This document shows, in pieces, positions 1-9,102 of a DNA stretch of 64,000 nt. The position numbers and the translations under genes were made by a program. How positions within the stretch are numbered: position 1 is the first letter of the stretch; each line of letters starts with the position of its first letter. The stretch is from Hyphodiscus hymeniophilus (taxonomy: Eukaryota; Ascomycota; Leotiomycetes; Helotiales; Hyphodiscaceae), in NCBI GenBank assembly GCA_016508695.1, contig VNKQ01000005.1, positions 2,046,001 through 2,110,000 on the forward strand, in the 5' to 3' direction. The notes beneath the pieces were generated by a model. The model was not told the DNA's origin and did no database searches. It saw nothing but the letters and a program-made list of their open reading frames with translations.

Positions 1-279
1 GAGACGACATGGCTGCCTTGCTGACGGTGATTTCTGACTGACGAACGCATTGGGAGTGAGCGTCGGCGAAGGATACTAAGCAGTGACCGTCGTCCATGCT
101 GGTGCATGATTAGCATGACTGGCATGATTGGCTTTGTGAATTAAATTCTCGGATTCGCAGACAACAAGATGGGAACAGGAATGAATAAGGAAGACACAGA
201 GCGGAATAGGAATAGACTGGAGCCAGATGTTACTGTATATGAGTCAGGCAAGTACTCTGTCTCGTTCCTATGTTCGAAG

Positions 280-1556
280 TTACTTCTTCCCACTCGCCTG
301 CTGCTGCTTGAGCATCTCCATATGCGCCGCTCTAGCAGACCTAGATCCTCCTAACTTCGGACCCTTCAACTCTTCTTCTACTTTCTTCCCACCGGGTCCC
401 CTAAGAGGGGCCTGAGCTGGAGCAGTTTTCTTCCTCTGTCGTTGCGAAACAGCATCCATAAACTCCCTTCTGAACGCTTCCGCGATGCGATCATCGGCTG
501 CTTGGTCATCATTGATTGTTGTGGACTCCACTGGCAACTCGTCGTATATCTCCACTGTAAGGTCAAACGTTAGCATATAATCTCGAGATAGACCTCAGGG
601 GATGGCACATACGTCGGTTCTCCCTCAGGACATCTTCAACCAACCGATCCCGCTTAATATCATCACTCCCTCTCCTCTTCCTGCCTCTCCATGGTTTCCC
701 ATCAGGTCCCAATCGAACCTTCACAGGTTTTGTCTCCCCCTCTTCCTCCACCTGCTCTCCATCTAACCTCCTCCTCGCACGCTCCGTCTGCGCTACATTC
801 CTATCCCTCGCCTCGTCACCTAGATCAATCTCCTGCAACTTGCCCAAAGTAGCCGGCTGTCTCTGAGCCTCTGCTTTCTTCCCCTCATGATCTACTCGTC
901 TGGTTTGCGTGGCAGAGAAGGCACCCGAGCGTGAAATTTGCTGTTGCTGTTGCTTTTCCTGTTGGTTTTGGGTATGGGCTTCAGCAGCACGACGCTTAGC
1001 TAATTCGGAATCTATATACGCCATCCTTGCTTCGTCAGTACTGCTCTTCGCGCACGCAAGACACAAGCTATATCGCGGACTCCCGGGCTCCCAAGAATGA
1101 ATGAAAGACTCACATATGTCTATCGACATCCATTCCCCCACCACCACCAAACCCCGTCTGCGGCGCAAATCTCCTCGCCACCTCATCCACCTCTGATTCC
1201 TCAGCAGTTCCATCCCCATCGTGTAGCACCAGCGCACCATGATCCGCGTCCCCTCTAACGGCCTCGGCGGCTCTGAATGCAACGCCCCCAACTCGTTTCT
1301 TCTTTAGGTTCCGCAGCCGTAGTATCTCTGCCATGGATACTTCCGTAGCTTCCATCTCCTGAGTGTCATTGTGGGACAGGGTAGAGCTTGATGCGATTAG
1401 CTCGTCGATGCTTTGTGCTTCTGGCGCAGGGATAGCCGCGGGAAGCGCCGGTTCATCGTCGGTGTTTGCGCGCTGGCGGTAGATCTTGCGCTTCTTGGAG
1501 GGTCGAAATAGGATTGTAGAGTCGGTGGGCTCAATGAGGGGGGTTGGTGAGGCCAT
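280..1556 (-). CDS. Hep59/C9orf78-like splicing factor (Tls1 type)
   Basis: Three exons (1556-1114, 1025-613, 554-280) encode 376 residues. The N-terminus FRPSKKRKIYRQR resembles the basic start of the Hep_59 family. The first splice junction creates DRHMMAYIDSELAKRR, matching the family signature around MMKYIETELKKR, which supports that junction. The middle is charged and Gln-rich, followed by an IDLGDEARDRN segment typical of the family. The C-terminus is basic. Known members (human C9orf78, fission yeast Tls1) associate with the spliceosome, and Tls1 affects splicing of telomere and shelterin factors. No catalytic domain is present or expected. A nuclear role in pre-mRNA splicing is inferred from the family. 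The start at 1556 is the first ATG of the exon, and the two introns have GTGAGT and GTATGT donors. Confidence 0.82.
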
Positions 1557-4272
1557 AATTCTGTTGTGTGCCTGAGAGTGTTGAGAGGTGTTGGATGCTG
1601 AGGCTCTTGGGAGAGAATCTGGGGTAGCGATGCTCGTTTCCGGATGCGGACGAGGTTTTTAGGGGTCGCTTCAACCTATGATTATTTGGCGGAACGGCTG
1701 GTCAAATATTTCTAGAATTTTCTGTTCATTTGATAGGCTAATAAGCCGAGGTAACACTGCCTACGGCGACTTGAATGTTCTTTTTATTAGGGCTTTCGTA
1801 TCTGAAGCAAAAGCTGCTACTGTCCGGTTGGCGCTATCCCTGAGGTATGTTTTTCGAGGCTCTTCTCTGCTTTCCAACCGTCCAATGTATTACTTGCCTT
1901 GAACCATACAGAAAGTCCATAAGACGTTCTTAAAAGTGGAACAAGCAACCACCAAGACACTACGCGGAGCCATCTACGCAACAGAGATGAAGGCTTGAAC
2001 AGGTACGCAGGGTAGCAGGTTTCTTTGATATTGGAGCCACAACCTAATGTTCTCTTCCTCTTGAATCAATTCCAAACTCTATTTATCCAGGACATACGGC
2101 AGAGGTAGCTCCGCCACCAGATGCACAGAGTTGGTCTTCAGACAACTCCTAATATAACATGAAAGGAAGACACACGAGCCATGTGAGCGTAGAAGAAGTC
2201 ACGGAAGCAAAGCACAAACCAGTAAAGGCCAAGATTCGTAGTATCTTGCCGGAGCAAGTGCTATCTTCGATTTCTGACACGATGGGCTCAATCTTGCCAA
2301 GCCTCATAATGTACCGTGGATCGCTAACTCCCATCAGGCTATCACTTCGGTGGTGATCGGATATCTTGATCACCATTGGTTGTTGGGAAAGGGTTCTGTC
2401 TATGGACAACAACGTCCATCTGAGCTTATGGCTTTGTAAGGAAGAACCAGTCACTGCTCAGAAACCCTTCGATTCTTCGAAGTTCTTCGCTGAGTTACTT
2501 TTCATCCAGGAATAAGCATGTTCGACATAAGCAGGGATAGCAGTTGTATTGCCCTATCCGAACAGGCACTAGAGAAGAATGAAGGACAGGAGAGTGTGCA
2601 AGCATCTCGTCTGATAAGATCAAGTAGTAGGTCCTCGACATTCACATATTGAGAGAAGGATCCGCTTTGTGTGCAGACGAGACCAAAATGGATAATTACT
2701 AGAAGGATGTTCGGCGCCTCGTACATCGGTGAAAGAAATGATGGCATTAATCAATTCAGGTATGATGATTTTTGCTGGATTGGAAATGGCTCCGACACTC
2801 GTCTGCTATGAGAAATACTCTTCAAAATATTGGTGGCACTCGATATGGTCCTATTCCATGAATGTGCAACGAGATATGCCACAAAAAGCGTAACCCGAGC
2901 ATACAAGACCGCCCGAAATGCAAGAGCATCTGACATTGGTAATCGTGCTCTCGTTTCCCAGATGTGATAGTAGCATATCATCCCTACTTGCTCCTACTCG
3001 CAGGTATTTGGTTTCTCGTAACCATCGTCCCATAACAGGCTTCCGCCTCAAAACTCCACTCTCCAGGACCCAATCTCACCTATCGCCACGTTTCTCAACC
3101 AAGCAGAACATCCTTCCCGCTCCCTCGCCGTCGTTCCTAGAACCTACATCTGATGCCCATGTCAGCGATTTTCTCAAAAATGATGTCCTCCACAGCAACA
3201 GCACAAGTAAGCAGGTATCAGAAGCCCGTTTTTCTAAGCACCGCTAACACCCACGGCGATCTGCTGCATATGACGATACCACGCAGAAGGCCATTCGGTG
3301 GATGTCCGCCTTATACGGCTCTTCCTAAAGAATTTGAGGGTCTTGGATCTCATCATTTTGATTGCTTTCTTGTGCCTCCCCTCTGTTTCTGGGGCAGTAA
3401 AGAGATGTGTAGATAGCTTACTGGTAAGTAGAGGTCTGGGAATTGATAAACGTTGTTAGTGAGTCAACTGTGGGCGTACTTTTCTGGAAGCCAACAACTT
3501 TACTTCGATTGAGATTTTCAAGCTCCGATGAAAGCTCTGGAATTTTTAGCGAGCTTCCGATATTAGGTTACACACGTGATCGATTGGAATGGATCTGATC
3601 GACGTGGGTCCGAATCTTCTCGGGATCATCACACGTCTCGAGTATAGTACAGCGATCTGCCGAGATCTGCCGTGTAGAAATCTGGGATGGAAGTTTTGAC
3701 GATCAGAGTCTCCCTTGCCTGTATTTCTCCGTGGAATTTAAAGGTTGTCGAGCTTTGGCGAAAGAATAATTGTGGAGGTTATGGATGCACATGGTAATGC
3801 TGCGTTCAGGATCTGTATGGTTGATGGATTGAGGGTATTCACTGATCGAAGTCATGGGGAAATGGTTAAGTGTATGTACAATGTGCTAGGATTCGTGTTC
3901 AGCCTAAGTGCTTCGGCACTACTCAACCAACGTTCCACCCAAACTTCCACCTGGCAACAACCTTTCTCTGCAACATTTTCAAATGAGTGTGAAGTCTAAC
4001 CAGACTAAATAAATGAGTGTATCAGAGCTCTTTTTGAGAGCTCCTTCCATGCCAGGCCAACCTGGGTATATCCCCTCCCTCATACCAAAAAGCAAATCCA
4101 AACTCCCACCAATTTTCCAGGAAGCCGAAATATGAAACATTTAATAGTCGTAAAGGAGTGTAAGAATATGGACCAAATGGCCAAGTGGTTCATATGTACA
4201 TTGAAGATCAGTGAAACGTGTATAGTCTTAACGACATGGTAGAATACGGAACAGGAAGCCAGTCCAATGTTC
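1557..4272. other. gene-poor interval
   Basis: About 2.7 kb between the Tls1-like gene promoter and the 3' end of the serine-rich gene. Only short open frames (under 110 codons) are present on both strands. None resembles a known family, and I could not chain them with credible splice sites. Around 3900-4080 there are short runs that could be 3' UTR of the downstream minus-strand gene. Confidence 0.5.
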
Positions 4273-5037
4273 CTATATCCACATCGACGGCATCGACGGT
4301 TTGGTCTCGCCAAAAGCGTTCAGGAACAGGCCGTGAATCTCGCTCATATAGTCTTCTGCTCGGAACTTGAATAGACCCCGAGAAAGTAAATCTTGCTCCT
4401 CCGGGTCATTGACCTCCATCTTCTGCGCAGAGATACCGTACTCCTCTGCCAGCTCGGACACTTGTGCCAGCTCATGGCCAAACGGATGGCTGTCCATCGT
4501 CTCCACGTTCGTGCTGAACATGTTGAGTGATGAGCGGGCTGTAGATACGCTGTTCTTCGGCGATGACATGCGTGACATAGATCGCTTGCGAGCTATAGCC
4601 TCCGCCGACCTCTTCGTGTGTGAAGGCACTCGTTGAGGGATCTGGGGAGCTTCATCTGATGAGGCACTTGTCCTAGATGGTGCACCGAAGTAGCATGATA
4701 GGTGGTTTGGCTTCGGTGATGTCGGTGACGACTCAATCGAGGAAGAATCCGGAGTTGTCGCAGTCGTCGAGATACTTGGAGGTGACCGCGAAGAGTTATC
4801 CGACTCACTGCCGGAGCTCGAGGACCGACTCCTCGTGGTGGAATAGATATCTGGTGCGTTGTAGGAAAGCATGTTTGTTGTCGAGAGAAGTTCCACAGGT
4901 GCTGATATCTTATATCTAATCGTTCCGGACGGAAAGGAGTGTTTGGTTGTAAGACTCCTCTGTGGGAGGGAAGCATTATTCGTATCAGACGGGGTTTTAT
5001 TCCGCTTGGTCGTAAAGGCTCTTGAGAGGGAAGACAT
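4273..5037 (-). CDS. conserved serine-rich fungal protein of unknown function
   Basis: Single-exon ORF of 254 residues with a true ATG. Roughly residues 65-175 are low-complexity Ser/Thr/Pro-rich and probably disordered, with many potential phosphorylation sites. The C-terminal 80 residues are different in character: HPFGHELAQVSELAEEYG, an acidic linker, then LLSRGLFKFRAEDYMSEIHGLF. They look like a conserved, partly helical module. I recall similar C-terminal segments in unnamed ascomycete proteins, but no function is known to me. There is no signal peptide or membrane segment. The gene stands alone with a long upstream interval. Confidence 0.7.
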   Translation of the reverse strand: MSSLSRAFTTKRNKTPSDTNNASLPQRSLTTKHSFPSGTIRYKISAPVELLSTTNMLSYNAPDIYSTTRSRSSSSGSESDNSSRSPPSISTTATTPDSSSIESSPTSPKPNHLSCYFGAPSRTSASSDEAPQIPQRVPSHTKRSAEAIARKRSMSRMSSPKNSVSTARSSLNMFSTNVETMDSHPFGHELAQVSELAEEYGISAQKMEVNDPEEQDLLSRGLFKFRAEDYMSEIHGLFLNAFGETKPSMPSMWI

Positions 5038-7215
5038 TGTGGATTATTGCGGAGAAGATGGAATCCAATTCAGGCTCGATAAGGAAGAAAGTAAGTATCG
5101 CTCGTCCGACCAACGGGATTAGTCTGACAGGTGATGGTGTGGGGTGGGAAGATTATCCGAGAATTTGGCGATGCAACGGATAATCGTGGTGCAGCAGCTT
5201 CGGCGAAATGCTGATTGGAGTCTGATCAGGTGTGTGCTGCACGAGACGTTGTCGACTTTCCTGTGGTGAGCAGCTGCTGATTTCCGGCAGGTCTTCTTGC
5301 GACCAATGACCCTAGTCGGTGGATGAGAGTCCAGGTGATTCCTGCGCAGATGGATTTGCTATCTTTCGTACGAATGAACGCTTCCTTCGACGTATCTGAC
5401 TGCTGAACAGTTATAATAACCTGGCCCGCCTGTTCTTCGAATGGAATATGTATTTGTTGAATGGAAGCTGTGTCGTTAGGCACAGGTAAGGGCGAAAAGT
5501 GTGCGATTGAAGGGATGTGGTAGTGTTTGTTGAGATTTGTGTACAATAGATAGTCTCTGAGGCGTTGGTTCTGCGTGTGTATCCGCTGAAGGGAGTGTAA
5601 GATTGTCAATAAGGAGTGACGGGGAACAACCAGGTCCAAAGGAATGATAAAAAGCAGGAATCGACCCTGCGATGTTGACGATGCTGTACTGAAGGTGCTG
5701 TCGGTCGAGGGAGTGTTGAGTTGAGGAGAGAAGGACAGGCAAGAGAGGGTGAAAACCCAGAGTCACCCTCTCCGGATGAAAAGTGTGCTGTGCTGTGCCT
5801 TGCAGGGCCAGTCGGGAGAGGACTAGATGAGGTAGGGGGAAGAGAACGGGGGATGTTTTGGTGTGGATGGTGGAAGATGTCTGGCCAGTCAGTGGTGCAC
5901 TGGTTGCATTGGTGGGCACTGTGGCGTGGGTGTCTCAGCTGTTCTGGACGCCCTGTGGGACTCTTCTTTTACGCTTGTTGCTGCTAAACCATCCATCGGG
6001 GAGACCACCGACCAACAGATAGCTTTGCTTTTTCCACACGGCTTGGTCCACTCAGTACCACCCGCTCAAAAACTCTTCTAGTCCATTGCGTCTCCCTTGA
6101 GTCCCTTCAAAGACTAGAACCCAACAATCAACAACATAGATCATATTGGCCACTTCAAAAATCTAGACGAGCTTGCAAGCGGTTGATTTCTTGCCTCTGC
6201 TTCTGGAGCTCAATGCAGGAAACTCTCCATAAATCATTTCCCCCAGATATGGAGCGCTATGCCGTCTCGGATGTTTTTGGCTGGGATGTCAACAAGGATG
6301 TGAAGAAACAAACATGACTCTGGCTGGGTTGGCTTGCAACGTTGCCGCCGAGTACTGGTCCGTTTCGCAGCGCCGCCAGCTCAGGGGGACACTGCTTCCT
6401 ATTGGCCTGGTCCAATGTTTCGAGTTTCACCTGCTTCATTGTCCCATACGGAAGGCAACCTAAACATCCATCCACGAGGGGTCCATGAAGGTTACCGCGG
6501 GTCAGACAGCCAGCCTTTGCGCGCGCGACCGTCCTTATGGGTTGAAGTCCAAAAGTGATCAATAGAGTGCACAGCATGCAAGTCAGTGCAGTCATGCCCC
6601 GGGGTGGCTTGGCTTGAGGTCCGTCACTCAGGATTCCCGTAGCCTCTTGATCTGGAATACCTTCAGTTTCTCTGACAGGATGACAGAAGGCTGCCACGAA
6701 TCGCCTGCCAAAAATAACCAAAATATATATCAGGTATACAATGGCTGATGTCAGCGCGACCACCCAGAAGATCTCTCTAGTGTAGAATAGAGTCGCGCAT
6801 TGATTCGGATTTTGATTTCTTGGCCAGATCCTCAATATGGCCCATCAGTGATCGACCATCCGTTCTCACATCGACTCTGCATCCGTGGAATAAGGCAGAG
6901 GCTATGTCATTGCAGCCTCTTGAAAGATGTAGATTGTGCCTTCAATCTCCAGACTGTATGCGATCCACCCTTTTTGACATTGGAATGAATGCCTTTCTAA
7001 TATCGCTGCATTTCGATTGCGATCACGCATGCCGATCTATTGCTGTCACCAACTGTCTCACTACTGCACATCTTAAGGTTGACGTATAGTTAATCCGTTC
7101 TCCAACAAGTCGTACTCGTACTTCATCCGTCAAGGTGACCTTACGCTGCAAATTTGCATGCTCTTCGAAGCGAGGTCGTCGTGGTATCTCTCAATATTTA
7201 ATCCTGTATCTGCCC
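5038..7215. other. long intergenic interval
   Basis: About 2.2 kb upstream of the serine-rich gene and downstream of PWP1. The 5100-5900 part has overlapping Pro/Ser/Leu-rich open frames with no recognisable product and is most likely promoter and leader sequence. The only ORF with visible structure is the one at 6257-6835, listed separately. Confidence 0.45.
6257..6835 (-). CDS. possible small membrane protein ORF (doubtful)
   Basis: Open frame of about 192 codons with two strongly hydrophobic stretches, IFWVVALTSAIVYLIYILVIFG near the start and MTALTCMLCTLLITFGLQ near residue 80. The frame opens with TTG rather than ATG and there is an in-frame stop just upstream. A real gene would therefore need an upstream exon that I could not identify, or would start at the internal ATG. 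No family is recognised. It may be a chance ORF. Confidence 0.2.
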   Translation of the reverse strand: MRIWPRNQNPNQCATLFYTREIFWVVALTSAIVYLIYILVIFGRRFVAAFCHPVRETEGIPDQEATGILSDGPQAKPPRGMTALTCMLCTLLITFGLQPIRTVARAKAGCLTRGNLHGPLVDGCLGCLPYGTMKQVKLETLDQANRKQCPPELAALRNGPVLGGNVASQPSQSHVCFFTSLLTSQPKTSETA

Positions 7216-8909
7216 TCAATCTTCATCCATTGACTCCCACCCTTCTCCGCCATTGTTTCCATCCCCAGTCTCCACTTCTGCTTCGCCTTCATCTTCTGAT
7301 TCATCGCTACTGTCGTTCTCAACGCCGACTAGTCGTTCCTTGACTTCTCCTTCCGCAAGCCCGACTCTGCCCGCGAATGCTCGTCTTACACCAGGATTAG
7401 TGCTTGTATCCCAAACCATCGCAATTCCTTTGCTACCTGCAACAGCAAGTCTGAAGCCAACTTCCTCATCAGGAGCGAAGACAGTCGAGAACACCTTGCC
7501 AACATCCAAATCGCGGGCCACAACCATTGTTGGACCGGAAGATTGGATGTTCCAAAGCTTGACTTGTTTGTCTGTCGAGCCAGTTGCCATAAATCCTGGG
7601 ATGATGGGATTGATATCGAAAGATGAGATCGATTCATCATGTGCCTGTAGAATCCAAACGGGCTTGCTTGAAGCTGGGTTGGTTGGCGCGTTCCGTAGGT
7701 CGTGATAATGGATAACTCCATTCTCGGTCGAGACGTAGAAAAAGTTTGGGTCATGAGGATCCCACTTCACTGTTTCTACATCACTTTCTACACCCCAACG
7801 AGGAGCCTTAGAGTCTGGTGCTCTCATGTCTGCTGCCACCACTGTTCTGTCATAACTGCCACTCAAAAGAATGGTTGATTCCTTGGGATGCCATGCTAGG
7901 GAGCAGACTTTGTCTGTATGATGTGTATAGGACTTGGCACACTTGGTCGTATTCAGATCCCATAGCTTGACAGTCTTGTCCGCGGATGAAGATGCCAAAA
8001 GGTTCCGATGTTGCCTATTCGCGGCCAAAGACAGCACTGCATCGACGTGGTAGTCGTCATTGGCTTTCTTAGACTTCTTGCGCTTCTTCTTCTTCTTCTT
8101 CTCCTCTGTACCGCCCTCGCTCTGGCCACCTTGTCCGAGAATGGCATTGGGGTACATGCAGTCAACAGTATCCAAATCCCAGATCTCGATATCGGGGTCA
8201 AATGTTCCAACAGCCACGAAGTTCGCTCTCGAGTCCTTCTCCACACTTGACTTTCCGACCGGTAGATCTAACCATTCCACGCACAGAGGAATCGCAGGAA
8301 GCATAATATCATGATGGACGTAGAGATTGTCCGCCTCGTCTTCGTAGACGTAGATTTCCAGGTGTGCAACCTCGTCCTCAACCTTTGCTGCTAGAAGCAT
8401 GTTATCCGTTGCGAGGATCTGGAGCTCTTCCCTGTCCTCATCATCTTCTTCGTTCTCCTTCATGGTAATATATGGGTCATCTGCGTTCGAGTCGTGGTAT
8501 GCTAATGACTTGACATTTCCAAACATGCCCATCCCCATGCCCTCATTCGCTTTATCTGCCTCGACGTCGTCATCGTAGTGATCCAAGTCGTATTCCTTGA
8601 GGTCATCGTCTGCGTCCCTACCGTAAATCAGTTGTTGCGCGAGAATGTACATGAGAGCTTTTACCCTTTTGACTTTGACGCCTTGGCAGGGGCTTCTTCG
8701 TCTGAGCCATCATCTTCCTCCATAGCTTCTTCAACATCTCCTTTCGAATTTCCATTGCGCGCCTCCTCTAATTCTTCATTGGCATCGTCCAGTTGCAATT
8801 TGGCAAGCTCTGCGATCCGTTGGAACTCCTCTTCATCGAAGTTATATTTAGTAGGGAACGGCGCCGCAAACCCGCGCGGAACCCATGCTGTAGCTGTGAT
8901 CATCGACAT
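7216..8909 (-). CDS. PWP1: PWP1, WD40-repeat ribosome biogenesis protein
   Basis: Two exons (8909-8665, 8617-7216) encode 548 residues. The start MSMITATAWVPRGFAAPFPTKY matches the PWP1 N-terminus (yeast begins MISATNWVPRG). An acidic tract follows, then WD40 repeats with clear signatures, for example SSSADKTVKLWDL, SGSYDRTVVAADM and TGSTDKQVKLWNI, and a Lys-rich stretch (KKKKKKRKKSKK) between repeats. The tail is acidic. PWP1 acts in the nucleolus in 60S pre-ribosome maturation and rDNA chromatin. The 47-nt intron (8618-8664) has a GTAAAA donor, CTGAT branch and TAG acceptor. Without splicing the gene looks like two ORFs in different frames. It is transcribed divergently from PRP16 with 193 bp between start codons. 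Confidence 0.93.
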
Positions 8910-9102
8910 GCTGACCTTGTATGATCTCCTGTCAAGTGCTTGATGGGAAATGGAGTTTGGCAAGACCCCGCATAAATTTATTAGAATTTCACGACTTTTT
9001 TTTCGTTATCAGCGGTTTATCGGGTAGCGTGCCTTGCTAGCGTGACCCAGCCTTGACATTATTTCTCGGGACACGAACAACAGTGCATCAGTAGCAGACA
9101 AG
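8910..9102. promoter_or_regulatory. compact bidirectional promoter PWP1/PRP16
   Basis: Only 193 bp separate the two start codons. The interval contains an AT-rich stretch with a T run near 8995-9003. Two core RNA-metabolism genes must share or overlap their promoters and 5' UTRs here. No specific factor site was identified. Confidence 0.6.

Noticed and set aside
1678..3416. Series of short ORFs on both strands that might be exons
   Set aside because: No combination gave a recognisable protein or a consistent splice chain.
5226..5919. Overlapping minus-strand ORFs of 137 and 147 codons
   Set aside because: Low-complexity Pro/Ser/Leu translation with no family match, located where promoter and leader are expected.
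8650..8675. Programmed -1 frameshift in PWP1
   Set aside because: The run of A and G residues is not a proper slippery heptamer, and a phase-correct 47-nt intron explains the frame change.
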